DNA of 64,000 nucleotides from Styela clava (lineage: Eukaryota > Chordata > Ascidiacea > Stolidobranchia > Styelidae), in contig NC_135262.1 of NCBI RefSeq assembly GCF_964204865.1, positions 17,103,650 through 17,167,649 of the forward strand. Reading direction: 5' to 3'. A program made the position numbers and the translations under genes. Positions 1 through 12,500 of the stretch are shown here, piece by piece; position 1 is the first letter of the stretch, and each line of letters opens with the position of its first letter. The notes below the pieces were generated by a model. The model had not been told where the DNA came from and made no database searches. It saw only the letters and a list, made by a program, of their open reading frames with translations.

Positions 1-480
1 TAGAACCTTGTAAAGTACCTACAGTCAAATTACAGTATGTGCTAGATGCTACATCATTGTATATAACTACTTGTTTCCTTCCTGATAAGTAGCTTTTAAA
101 CCAATCATAACTCTGACCTCTAACGCCAATATGGTGCAATTTGGCTAGTAATATGTCATGGTCAATACTATCAAATGCCTTGGAAAGGTCCAAGAACATA
201 CCGAGAGTATACTCATTCTTATCAAATCCTTCTAGAATTTTACTGACAAGCAGGGATGTTGCATGAGATGTTGAATGATTTTGACGAAAGCCAAATTGTT
301 GTGAATAAAAGAAATTTTTTTGGTCTAGGAAATGGGTGAGTCGTTTGTACATAATTTTTTCTAGAATTTTTGAAAATGCGGGAAGTAAGCTGATCGGTCG
401 GTAGTTTTTTACATCTTTTGCATTTCCTTTCTTGAACAATGGCATAACTTTGGATAATTTGAACTGATGGAACCAGCAGA
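1..480 (-). mobile_element. LINE reverse transcriptase fragment (cut by window edge)
   Basis: Reading the minus strand from about 478 down to 1 gives one open frame covering the fingers and palm of a Jockey/CR1-type reverse transcriptase. It contains the motifs PLFKKG, NYRPISLL, QFGFRQNHST, the first catalytic block FLDLSKAFDSIDH, and WFKSYLSGRKQ. No stop codon interrupts it, so it is better preserved than the larger LINE next door and differs from it in sequence, meaning it is a separate copy or subfamily. Similarity ends abruptly near 478, and the rest of the element lies beyond the left edge. An RNA-dependent DNA polymerase fragment; no endonuclease part is visible. Confidence 0.85.
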
Positions 481-1200
481 TGGAACCTAGCCGTCGGCTG
501 GTAGACTACTCAGGTGGTGAGTTGGCTTACAACTAAAATCAGTCGGCACTAAGTAAATGCTATGCAATTCTTGAGTCTGCGTTTTACAAAGCAAGGTCTT
601 CTCCTCGAGCATCGATATCGCAGAGCGATTGCTCGACTGGTGAGTTGTCTGCCTCTCGTTGCTCGGTAGTCGAGTTGTCTTCACCTCGAGCATCGATGAC
701 GTCACGTCGCAGAGCGTTTGCTCGACTGGTGAGTTGACGGCCCGTCGGGCGGCTGCCGTAGGCGAGTTTAAACTACTGCAACCATAGACTACTGAGCTCA
801 AATTCATAAATATTTAAGTGTTAATGTGAAGTATAAAGATTTTAATATATTTAAAGGTGCTCATTCAAAACATTTAATACCAATAAAGTTTAAAAAATTA
901 AACGAACACAGTCATATAAGTCAACAGTCTATCTTCGCTACCGTAACGTTACTCTAATTTCGTCTGTAGACTGTATTTGTATTCATACAACATGATCAAA
1001 AAAATTCACTTATACAAATAAAAATGCTTTCTAGAGCATATTTATGTATTTTTCTCAACACTTGAGCACTAAAAATATCAAAAACGCATTTCTATAGACC
1101 TAAAACACCACCGTAGAAAATGCCAAAAGACGGACAACTCACCAGGCCTCGAGGTAGTCGAGTTGTCCGTGTAGTCGAGTTGTCCGTCAGCCCCCCGTAC
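481..1200. repeat. GC-richer patch of repeated motifs between two LINEs
   Basis: This stretch separates the two LINE sequences. A unit running from CCTCGAGCATCGAT through CGCAGAGCG to GCTCGACTGGTGAGTTG occurs twice in tandem, at about 603-648 and 684-736, the second copy carrying a short extra GACGTCAC. Related GTAGTCGAGTTGTCCGT motifs occur twice more near 1150-1190, partly in inverted orientation. No credible gene is present; the open frames over it are by-products of the repeats. It may be a MITE or satellite remnant invaded by the LINE. Confidence 0.5.
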
Positions 1201-1206
1201 GGTACT

Positions 1207-4200
1207 TCAGTGGTTATAAAAAGAGAGATAGTTACTAATGTATTTATCTTTCATATTTTTTTAAATATACCATACGATAGCGATCTAATGGCATTAGGCA
1301 AAACATTCCAGAGCTTTACACCCATATATTTGATTGACTTTTGTGTTCTGCTTGACGAGTATCTTGGGACGTGGAATGAACCTGATCTAGTGGAATGAGA
1401 ATGGATAGTACTCTGCTTCGTAAAAAATTCAGTGAATGCTATGGGAAGTTTACCATCAAAATATTGATGCATAAGTTTCAATATCTCGATTTCATGAATA
1501 TGACAAAGTTTAACTATGCTGCATCTGTGGTATAAAGGGTCAAGTCTAGACCGAAATGGTGCATTACATACAGCTCCAACTGCTTTATTTTGCAACACCT
1601 CCAATCTTCTAAGGAGAGTTGTCGGAGCGCTACCCCATGACATGATACCATACTGTAGATATGACTGGAAAAGTGAAAAATAGACCATTCAAAGAGCTGG
1701 CATGGTAAGAAATTTTCCGAGTGTAAATAATATTCCGAAAGCACGGGCCAGCTTTCCAGCGATGTAGTTAATATGCGTGGCTCATTTTAATTGGTCATCA
1801 ATATAGATGCCAAGGTATTTATAAGAGTTCATTCATTTCAAGAGACATTTTCAAGCTGAGCTTTATCAATGCTAACATGAAACAGAATTTTATTTTTTAT
1901 TCTTTATTTTTGGGGCTAATCAATAAGCATTTTGACTTTTCAATATTTATTGTGAGCTTATTACGGGTCATCCAAGTTGCAATTTTTTGCATTTCACAGT
2001 TCATATGCAATTCCAAATCAACTAATGAAGCTGAACTTGCGAACAATCCGGTATCATCAGCAAAGAGTTTGACAAGCAATTTAGTCGCGTCAGGAATATC
2101 ATTGACAAAGAGGAGGAACATCAATGGGCCAATTATCGAGCCTTGCGGAATTCCACATTGTACAGTTGCAAGTTCGGAGCAACTTGATCCGATTTTTACA
2201 CACTGCTGGCGAGAACTCAAGTAGCTCTGGAGAAATTTTAACGCATGACCGCGAAAACTATAGTGACTCATTTTTCTGATTAGTATGCTATGATCAACGG
2301 TATCGAACGCTTTTTTGAGGTCGAGAAATATGGCACTAACGTATTCCATTCTCTCTAACCGGTCATAAAAGTAAGTCATCATATCTAAAATTGCATGATT
2401 AGTAGAGTGCTTCTTCTGGAATCCAAACTGAGATTTGTTTATAATACTATGTCGCTCTATGAATTGTGTTAGTCTAGCATGTAAAAGTCTTTCGAAGACC
2501 ATAGTCAATGTAGAAAGAACTGATATTGGGCGATAATTAGATGTACTTTCCCTATCGCCACTCTTATAAACAGGTGATACTTTGGCGATTTTTAAACTAT
2601 TAGGGAAAATTCCATGTTCCATAGGAGCATTACAAAATTTACAGAGAATTGGGGAAACTAAGTCAGCAGCATATTTTAAAAATGTGGTGGGTATATTATC
2701 ATAACCGACTGCTTTACCTTCTGGTAAACTTGCTATAGTACTATACGTTTCGTTGAAAGTTGTGGGCCTAAGAAAAAAAGATTCTTTGATAGGGTTCCTA
2801 AGATTACTCAGAAATGATCCCTCAAGTCAATGTGGGGGATTTTCTCAGAAAATTTAGGGCCTATAGAGATGAAATAATTATTAAAATAGTTGGCAATTGC
2901 ACCTGGATCACTAACTTTGAACCCACTATCCGTTCTTAGGGCTTTGATTGAATTTATTGGTTTTATTTTTTATTTTTATGTTGACTAGTCGGCTATCAAA
3001 ACCGAAAGTAAGTGGTTATAAGTTATATACAATGTATGTTGCATATTGTTACCATTTTTGAAGTTTTGTGCATTTTACGTTTTTTTTAATTGAAGTGCGA
3101 ATTCCCTTGGTTAACTAAGGTTTGGCTTGAAGTCTAGTCTCACGCCGACTCAGTGGTTTCATAGGTGCATTGGCATCAATTGTTGATTTAATTATTTCTA
3201 CAAATGAATCAAATAAAATGTTCAAATTATCATGCGTAATTTGGCAGCTCGACATAGGGAGGAAAGAAGTTTCTAGATCAAATCTATATTTATCAATGGA
3301 GAAGTGTCTCATATCACGCCTAAATACTTGTTTTTGATTTTTTATAACAACAGGAGCAGAAACTGTGCAAAGTTGTGCATAGTGATCACTGATATCGCTT
3401 AAGATGACAAAGCTAGACAGATTATAATTTATAGCGTTAGTGAAAATATTATCGATCAGAGTACTTGAAGTTCGAGTTACTCTTGTTGGCTTTGTAATTA
3501 GGGGTAACGATAAATTAGCAAGATGCATATTTATATACTTCATAGTGGTCAAATCTGATGATTGACTTAATAAGTCAATATTCCAGTCTCCTAATAAAAT
3601 AAACAATTTTTTGTCTTTGTTCAACTTCTCTAAAACGTTAGAAATAGTTGCAGAAAATTTGATAATATCTTTCCTTGGGTGTTTATAGATTTTTCCAATT
3701 ATGAATGAAATGTTCGAATTTAGTTTTAAGTTTATCCACAGATCTTCACAGTCAGGATGCCCTAGGTCATATTCATGAATCTCAGAGAAATTGAGGTCTT
3801 GACTAACATATAGCCCTACTCCCCCAGCAGAAGTTTTGGAAGGTTTATGGATGAATTCGTAATTGCTTAATGATATGTTTGAAGTGGGAGTTGGCCCAAG
3901 CTTCGTTTCAGATATTGCAATGAGCTGCGGAGGTGTAATAAGTTCAGCCAATAGGTTAACAAGCTCATCATGATTTTTTTGAAGGTATCTGATATTTAAA
4001 TGGAATTTAAATCTTCTTACGGTATCTTAAATTATCTTCGGCATGGACCTACTAATGAAATTCAGATTGAAAACTTCTAGATTTTCACAATCACATTCAC
4101 AACCACTTATTTCATTTAGCACTTTGAAATTACGGGCAAAAGCACTATGAAGAGTTTGACATGAAAAATCGGTGTTAAACACTTTTGGCAAAAATATGAC

Positions 4201-4337
4201 TGAGCTTGGGTTGCCGACACAGAAACCTGGGTACATTCAGAATGGAATCGTTCGCCACATATTTCACATTTTGATATAATTTGATCTGATGTTATTAATC
4301 TACTACATAAATAACACGTTGAATCAATATTAGTCAT
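1207..4337 (-). pseudogene. LINE ORF2 (zinc finger, endonuclease, reverse transcriptase), broken
   Basis: It begins with a PHD-like finger (CYLCSRLI, CEICGERFHSEC, CQKC, 4337-4180), followed by a frameshift. The endonuclease-exonuclease-phosphatase domain lies at about 4010-3400 (AISETKLG, GGVGLYV, GDWNID, SDHYA). An in-frame TAG at 3115-3117 precedes a degraded linker. The reverse transcriptase occupies 2622-1897, with YRPISVL, FLDLKKAFDTVDH, CGIPQGS and the catalytic FADD. The C-terminal region at 1688-1251 (WGSAPTTLL, PNAIRSLS) needs a one-base shift in an A run to reach its stop at 1207-1209. At least two frame changes and several stops make it non-functional. Confidence 0.85.
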
Positions 4338-4372
4338 ACTGGAGTAGATAATAAGTTACACTCACATAATGA

Positions 4373-5381
4373 TTATTTGATTTTAGTGAGATCTTCTTCG
4401 CATCTTATATTTAGAGAGTTTCTTACGTCACTGTTCTTTTCGACAAATACTTTCCTATTTGAAGTCTAGATAAATCTATATCCACAATTGTTTTTTGCAG
4501 CTCTAGCTCTGAAGTACAGGTCTTTGTTTAGAGCGGTTAGGTTTTCTGCTATAAATATTTTTGATGGTTCTTTAAAGTTATCACTTGATTTTATAGTACG
4601 CAAGGATTTTCTTTTTTCAAATATCTTCATTTTGTTTTTGCGGTGGATGAACTTGGCAATAATAGCAGGAGTTCTATTTTCTCCAGCTCCTGTTGGCATT
4701 CCATGCGACACAGAGATGTCGCTTTCTTGGATGTTAACACCGATCATCTTAGCTATGCTGCAGACTATTCCATCTGTGTTTTCAGTGACAGGGACTCCAT
4801 GGAACTACAGATTTTCAAGTCGGCCTCTTCTTTCTTGATCCTCTAACTTTTCAGAAACAAAATACAAATCATCCTCAAGATCGTATATGCGATCAAGGAG
4901 ATTTACAATGGTCTTTTTGTTCTCGGATGCTTGTTGTTCCAATATTTTGTTCTTTTTTGCTAGGTCGTCATACATTTTGGTATGAAATGTTTGACTCACT
5001 TTAATTTCAGTCAATTCAGATCTTATTACTCGCATTGACTGGCTTAGGTCATTGAGTATTTCCTGGATATTTGGTGTTAAGGGTGTCATAATGTCCGAGT
5101 TATCTGAAAAGTCGTAGTTATCGTCAAGGCACTGCCCTATCATAGCTGGAAGTTGTAGGGTAATGCCATTTATTATATTTTTTGTTATCAGGGGGAGAAT
5201 CCCTCTCACAATCTCGCTGTGCTGAGATAGATCAGATGTAGTAGACATGTTTAGGGGTCCTCCAGTTTTTCCCAGATTGCAGTTGCTTCTATTTATCGGC
5301 ACATTTTGTTGTAGTTTTGGCATGCACCTTTTTGGTCTTGGAAGGCGTTTTCTCTCTTGGTGGTGGTCTTGGTGGATTCAT
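4373..5381 (-). pseudogene. LINE ORF1 (coiled coil plus FP-C-like domain), broken
   Basis: The frame from ATG 5323 to the stop at 4373 is 317 codons. A second ATG at 5381 opens a basic proline-rich leader in another frame that joins it after one frameshift in an A run, so the original start was probably 5381. The middle (about 5100-4820) is a predicted coiled coil rich in Leu, Ile, Lys and Glu. The C-terminal part (GENRTPAIIAKF, FIAENLT) resembles the FP-C-type nucleic-acid-binding domain of Jockey/CR1 ORF1 proteins. In-frame TAG codons at 4805-4807 and 4466-4468 interrupt it. ORF1 proteins of this kind package LINE RNA. Confidence 0.7.
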
Positions 5382-5400
5382 ATTTAGTTTGAGTATAAAA

Positions 5401-6955
5401 TTATGCTATTTTAGACTAGAACCTGCGTGATCTTAATCAAATAGCGAATCGACGTCGCAACATTCATTATCATTTGGTAGAAGGTGAATATTGTATATAT
5501 ATATTCTCCATCTCTCAGGAACCAGTAACTCAAATACATATTTGCCTGGAAACCAATGAGTTCGAGCTGTATGTATTACGCTATATCTTCATAATGATTC
5601 TCAAAATAAGGGAACCTGTTGTGACAGCGAGTGTTCAAAAGAGAACCGTTCTTAAAATTTTAAATTAAATTACTGGGTCACCCTCTCTCTGTCTGACAGC
5701 CGCTAAAGTCGTTTTCGTTGCTCTACTTTATTGGTTCTATCCGTGATTACTGCTAGGTAAGTTATTTACTTATGCAGCACAATATCCAACCTGATGCGCC
5801 GCTTTGCAACACTCGCAGTCTTCTAAGGGTTTGTTATCTCGTCGACCTTAATATTGAAACCCCACTACTGATAGTGACGAAAAATGCTTATTCTAAGTCC
5901 ACAGTTTGGTCTATTTCGTGTTTCGATTTAGTTTATAATATTTATTTTCACCATTTGCGCGATATTTTAGTTTGGTCCTGAAAACAATATAGATTGTCCA
6001 GGCCAATGTATGTCTGCAGTTTTGTTTAAATTTTCGAACGTGTTATCGGAATGTATTATCACAATGCTCACAATCTTAATTCCGGATAAAAGTGTTTCTT
6101 ATCGTGTTCGTTTTTACACTTATATTATATGTACCAAGATGATTTGGCACATGTCCCTGTCCCACCTTTCAATAAATAGGCAAATGGTTGTAGAGAGAGT
6201 TTACAAATTGATTACCAAACTAAAACTACATCAAAGCAGTATACCAAAAGACCTACTCTTGTGTATACTCTCAGGAATCACGCGTTCAAATTTCGTATCA
6301 TATATGGCAAAACGCTTGAGAACGTGCTTTTGTTAAAACAAGTAAGGAAATGGACTGTACATCGATCTTGTTTCGCAAAACATTCAGCTCATGCTGTTGC
6401 ATTCGGTGGTACAAAATATTGAAATCTGCAGTAACCATTCATAATAAAATTAGAGGATATATACTACAGCTCTCATTTCTGTTTTATTAGATATTTTTTA
6501 TTGTTAAACTTAAACAGCAGCAAAACATATCTTGTCGAGACTCCGGACTTTGTCCCTTCCGACTATATTAACCTTTATCAAAGAGAAACACCTTGAGGTT
6601 TGTTTATCGGTACTCGTTTGATAAGATAGACAATGGACACCAATGCGTGAAGATTATTCGATCGATGTCATTATTTCTAGTCCGCCATGATGCGGATGTA
6701 TTTGGATCAGAAGTACAGGCCAGGTATCTCAGGTCCGTTAAGTAGGTAAAAACCTAACAAATCAGCCGATATGGATTCTCGTTTGTTGTCCACGGACAGT
6801 TCTCCATCCGAATACCAATTCCTCGCATACTCTTACTGAAATGTAGGAACAGGTGCTTACTAGGGCTGAGAATGGTCAACCAATTTTTAGATGGTTGACG
6901 ATCAAGATTTATTTAGACCTTAAATTGATATCTCAGGTAGCCTACACGTCACCTC
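5401..6955. other. No gene recognised
   Basis: Only short open frames without codon-use or family signals were seen here, the longest 108 codons at 6010-6336. The sequence is AT-rich and I recognise no domain, RNA gene or transposon end. Part of 5401-5470 may be the 5' UTR of the LINE. Confidence 0.4.
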
Positions 6956-8226
6956 TATGGTGGCCCATCGTTGTCACGCGTAAAATTGAAAATAAAAATA
7001 AAAAATAAAATAAAAACCGAAAATAAAAAATTAAAATTAAACAAAAATAAATAAATAAAAACGAAAAAAAAAAAAAAAAAAAAAAAAAAATTAAAAAAAA
7101 AAAAATTAAAAAAAAAAATTGAATAAAAAGAAAATAAAAAGGTTGACAACGATGGTCCGCCTCGTGGCCCATCGTTGTCACGCGTTTTTATTTTTAGAAA
7201 ATTTGCTTCTGCTTGGGACCAACGTTGTCAGGCATAATCCTACGCGCACAAATGTGTTCCCTGGGTTTCAAACTCACTACTGATTTTCTTGAGCAATATT
7301 CAATATGAAAATGTTCTATAAATTCTCCATGCTACAAGTTCAACAAGAAGTAATATATTTATAATAATGATAAGAGAATATAGAATTGAATACGAAAATT
7401 CGGAAAATTTGTTTTTACGTGTATAAGGTAATTTAATTGGAGAATGCTGCTTAACTACTCAGTTGTCTGGACACTCGCGATGCCGGTACCGTACCGTCTT
7501 ACCAAATACCGGTAGTCGGTTATAGTCGCTTTGCGTCTGACCGTACCGGTAGCCACACAATCACTCATCATCTCCCATTCTTTCACGAGTGATTGCATGG
7601 GTACCGGTACGGTCAGACGATACCGTACCGGCATCGCACGAGTGTCTGAGCAGTTAAGCAGCATTTTCCAATTAAATTACCTTCTACACGTAAAAACAAA
7701 TTTTTGTATCCAATTCTATATTCTCTTATCCTTATTATAAATATATTGCTTGTGGTTGAACTTGTAGCATGGAGAATTTGTAGAACATTTTCATGTTGAA
7801 TTTATTGGATATTGGTCATGAAAATCAGTAGTGAGTTAGAAACCCAGGAAACACATTTGTGCGTGTAGGATTAATTAAGTCTGACAACGTTGGTCCCAAG
7901 CAGCATCAAATTTTCTAAAAATAAAAACGCGTGACAACGATGGGCCACGAGGCGGACCATCGTTGTCAACCTTTTTATTTTCTTTTTATCCAATTTTTTT
8001 TTCAAATTTTTTTTTTTTTTTTAATTTTTTTTTTTAATTTTAATTTTTTTTTTAATTTTTTTGTTTGTTTTATTTTTCAATTTTTTTTTTTAATTTAAAT
8101 TTTTTTTTATTTTTTTTTTTCAATTATTTTCATGTTTTTTCACAACTATTTTTTTATTTTCGCTTTTTCATTTTATTTTTTCATTTTTTTTTTAAATTTT
8201 ACACGTGACAACGATGGGCCACCATA
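6956..8226. mobile_element. 1.27-kb foldback element (two long inverted arms, 20-bp spacer)
   Basis: The left arm (6956-7566) and right arm (7587-8226) are near-perfect reverse complements over more than 600 bp, with about 20 bp of spacer. Both ends read TATGGTGGCCCATCGTTGTC into the element. CACCTCTAT occurs as a direct repeat at 6950-6958 and 8227-8235, so the target duplication is 6 to 9 bp depending on how the shared TAT is assigned. Each arm carries a long A-rich (left) or T-rich (right) tract and several copies of ACAACGATGG. The centre holds ACCGTACCGG palindromes. No transposase is present. Long arms plus a possible 9-bp duplication would suit a Mutator-like foldback, but the superfamily is not established. 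Confidence 0.85.
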
Positions 8227-8235
8227 CACCTCTAT

Positions 8236-9546
8236 ACTGAACGATTTCTAAAACATAATCAGTTCACCGCAAATTTATCTCCCGTAGCATTCAGTTTAAA
8301 ATAATGTCACTAACTGTACTACTAGTAAGCACCACAAAATGCAAAAAAAAGACTTGCATTGCCACTTATGAAAGTTTGACTTGATATACGTTTGGAACTA
8401 GTTTCTAATCAGAATATATTATTCACGATTGTGTTGCAAGAGTGTCTATTTAGTGTCATCCAACAAGTTTTACTAAAACTTTACTAAAATACACTTTATA
8501 TCTCTTGCAGTAGAGCAATCATGAAATCATACCACGAACATAAGATTACGAGAATTTGCCTTGTAGCCAATGGGGCCAACAAACTCAAATTATAACTTAT
8601 TACGTGAAATATCACGATGCGGTTGAACTCCGTTCATTGAGAACAGTGGCACAAATTAACGAGACAACTGAAGCAGTGATATCAAATAATAATCTGTAAG
8701 CTAACACGACTGTACAGCGACTGATGAGCCACACAGATAGATGAGATGCGGCGGGCCGCAACAACTAAGAGTTGTCGCGCTACTCGTAATTCGAGTAATC
8801 ACATTAGGTCAGTCGATGCTTAAGGTGTTTTCCATGAATTTCCAAGACCTAGTACGGACACGATGCTTCGTTTCATTATTCGATCAGGCGTATTGGGTGA
8901 CGGGAATTTATTATATTTGACTTAGTGCAGAATGAAATTCAACACTTGCACATTATGAGATGGGATAAACGAAATGCTGCTTCACAATAGCAATACCTGT
9001 GCAAACAAGATTCTTGTGTTGAAGGTGAAAGGTATTTTGGACCTCCTGAACTCAGGTTGTGTACAAGGTCAAGGTTCAGGTTGTGTGACATCTTGGTGCG
9101 CATACTTCAGGAGTACCGGTATTTTACATTCGCAATGATCTGCTAAGACAATATCTATAAAATGTATTACCTTCCCTAAATGATGTCTCATTTATCAATC
9201 AATATCTTAAAGGAGGACAAAAAACTTAAACTTGCACAAGAAAGCAGCGGAAAACGCTTCTATTTATTTATCGATAAATGAATACTGTTACCATTATGAC
9301 ACCATGAAATACAAAGTCACTGGGTGGCGCAACGGTATAGTGAAATTAGACTGTACAATGTATTAACAACTCCATATCGTCACTATAAAATGACTGTTTA
9401 ATATTAATGTACATCATGCAAGACGCATTCGACAGTTTGTTGTCATACTTAAAATGAAATGCTTGTTTTCAAACCGATTATTGAATGTACACGACCAATA
9501 CCAATAACAGTTGATGGAATTTTAATTGGCCGATCAAAGGAATTTA
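8236..9546. other. No gene recognised; 3' flank of the WAP gene
   Basis: No coding signal was seen on either strand. The last ~150 bases are the probable 3' UTR of the minus-strand gene ending at 9547; a possible poly(A) signal ATTAAA reads on the minus strand at 9397-9402. Confidence 0.4.
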
Positions 9547-12500
9547 TCAATATATCTGCGTTCTATAGGCCGTTTGTGTGCAATAAATTCGTCTTCCTCT
9601 TGAATCGAAAAATTCTGCGTGGCAACCTCCGCAACTACTGACTCTGCATTCGGCGTATGGATAGTTGTAGCAAGTCACTCCGAGACAAGGATTTGTACTA
9701 CAGTAACCGTATCCTGGTAATCCACGTGGACATGAGCCTGTTACCAAAAAAATAGTAATTTGTAAAATAGTAAAAATGGTAAATTTTGAATCTATCAATC
9801 AAAACAACACTTAAAATAGCATTGGATTGATAAACAGGGGGTCATGACTCATGAGTGCTAAAAGTATCCGCGAGGGGACCTCGAGCTAAAAAGGTTGGGA
9901 ACCACTGTTCTGGAGGATACCGAAATTGCAGAGAGTGGATTCGTGATCGTGACGGCTCGCTTTGAATATAATTAAAAAAGCACACATTTACAAATGAGTA
10001 ATTTGTTACGGACACATCCACCATGATATGAGATATCAGCTGTTGTGGAGTATTATGACTTTATAAGATGGCTGTCACTGTAAGTATTCATGAGAATCTT
10101 AGATATAGAATTATGCAGGAATTGTATCAATGTATTAAATCTACTTTTAACACTTATGATATGTCATTTTCCATATTTTAATCAATAACCATTTTGAAAA
10201 ATATACTGTAAGCTAAAAATCACGACTTATCTCTTTAGCGAACTTGGATACACACTACAAAAATAATTACGCTTTTCAAAGCAAACAAAATCTAAAGTGT
10301 GTAATGTAAGTTCGTTCCTTTTCCTTGGTTTGAAGAACAATGTTCTTTCGACAATGAGATGCTATGAATAATAGAATGAATTACCTTTAACACTGTATCT
10401 ATATTTTAACTCCTTGGCAGCATTTTAAAAACAACATGACTTACAAGTTGAGGTTACATCGTGATTTCTCGAATTAAAGAAGCGGGGTAAGCATCCATTA
10501 CAGTATCCTCTGCATTGGGTAAGAAGATTGCCCGGACAACTTGCTCTTGAACATGGAATGCATATTTGCGGACAACTACTTTGAGGGCGGAATAAGTTTG
10601 AGATAAGTATAATTTTGAGCAGATCTGTAACATAACAGAATCATGTTTTTATTTATGTTGAATAAAATAACTTTTACCAATTGTTTTCAATAGGAGAGGA
10701 AATTTGTAAAAATTTAAATTTATGACCTATAGTTATCGATGACTTGGATTTAATAACGTAAGGGTGGTGAAAATAGGAATATTTGATTTAGGTAAATTCT
10801 GAGTAAAATATTGTATATTTCGAGTGACAAAGCTTGCTATAATTACAATTTTTGATTTGAAATAATCTAGTTCTAAAAACCTGATAGGCCTTTCTTCGGA
10901 GCATCCTTACAAACTGTTCCACATCCATTTGAGCAGCATATTTCCTTTTTCTCACAGTCATCATTTGATTGGCATTCTTCGATACAGATTCCTGCATCGT
11001 CGTCAACTTCTGGGCACTCTGGGTCTAGAATTGGACCTGAAATGGGGCATATATATATGGTAAAAAGATTAATGAATATGACAAAATTCTGAACATAATT
11101 CTGTTTGAATACACAACACACATATTGTTTAGACTGGCGTTTCCCAAACTGTGATCCGCGGAACACTAGTGTTCCGTGGCCGTCTTTGAAGTGTTCCGTA
11201 GAAAAGTCTAAAATGATCGTGATGGCGATCTATGGAACGTGAAGTAGTCGCCCAACTGATCGTTCGATATCGCGTTACCGTCGGCCTAACTAAGGTGGGG
11301 TAGTGCCATTTTCGTTAATCGTATGCCTATAGCTATTTGACTGTTTATGTTCATTATTAAGTTTACGGCAATCCTTTTGTCATATGTCATGTCATAGCCA
11401 AAAAGTAGGTCTAAACTCTGAAGAGTAAAGGCAAAAGGTCAAATCTTCTTCCTCCATCTCTGCCGGGTTTTACTTTGAAAAGCTGAAAAAATTACAGAGC
11501 AGCAGGTCTGCTGCTCGCGAAATTTGTAGTACTTCTATCTTAATTAGACGTAACATTAGAGGCAAACACTAAGTAATGGAAAGTAAAAGACATAGAATGA
11601 TAAAATGTATGAATTGATTAATATACACATCGTTTAAATTAAGAAACAATAAAACATTTATAATAAATGCAATATGTAAAATATTCAATCAAATTTTAGG
11701 TATGTTTAACACAATTCTGTTAGTTTTCGCGACGCATTTGGCAACTCGCCACGGCGAACGCATTAGGAACCGCTACATTACACAATTTATCTTTATCAAT
11801 TTTACCCTTTCATTTTTTGGTGTTCCCCGAGGCAAGATAAAAAGTGTTCCGAGGGTGAAAAAATTTGGGAAACGCTGGTTTAGACTTTAGATATATATAA
11901 TTCATGCCACGGCGATAGTCTGCGAAATATCTTTGAGTCACATTTTTACATTCCATAGTTGCCTTAATTTTTAACGATGGCGACATGTTAAATGGTTCTT
12001 TGTAACATCGCCATTTCCAATTTTACATTGATACATTCAATAGATTGTGATATAGAAGTTTTTTATTACCTTTTTTTTTTGTTTCACAATTTAAAGCTTA
12101 TTATCAGTCGTCATTTCTGTGAGAAAGTGTTTGCTTTCAATAGTTACAAGTTGTTTTCATTGATGTTCGAATAGGCAGTTTAAGGTACAACATCGGTTGT
12201 AAATTCTATCAGTATTGAAGCATGATATAGTTACCTTCGCAATTCTCAATTTTTTTCCCAAGTTTGTCAAAGAAGTCAGTGCTACATTCTCCACATATAT
12301 TTTTTCTACATTCTGCATCCGGAAAGTTGGGACAAGTTTTACCGTCACAAGAACACATTTCAGTAGATATGGGAAAAGGACATTCACCTAAAACAAATGA
12401 AAATACTGTATAATACTTACATTATCAAATTGTTCTAGAGTTGGTTGACTTCAATATGCATTGAAGTAGATCTTGTTCCGCATAAAGTAAATGAACTAAA

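Larger units (their letters stand above)
1207..5400 (-). mobile_element. Non-LTR retrotransposon (CR1/Jockey-like), near complete, inactive
   Basis: A minus-strand element with both usual reading frames in order: ORF1 (about 5381-4373) and ORF2 (about 4337-1207), the latter with a zinc finger, apurinic endonuclease, reverse transcriptase and C-terminal region. Several stops and frameshifts break both frames, so the copy cannot encode intact proteins. In at least two places (4466-4468 and 3115-3117) a TAG stands where the family normally has tryptophan. The 3' end lies close to 1207, where a frameshifted reading ends in a natural-looking stop, with little or no 3' UTR. The 5' end is not sharp and is placed near 5400 because ORF1 starts there. 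No target-site duplication could be defined. Confidence 0.85.

Noticed and set aside
487..807. 106-codon open frame on the minus strand
   Set aside because: Composed of the repeated GTCGAGTTG motif patch; no family resemblance.
6942..7181. Phenylalanine-rich open frames on the minus strand
   Set aside because: They are translations of the A-rich tract in the left arm of the foldback element and have no coding features.
7455..7740. Two mirror-like open frames near 7.5-7.7 kb
   Set aside because: They arise because the foldback arms are reverse complements of each other.
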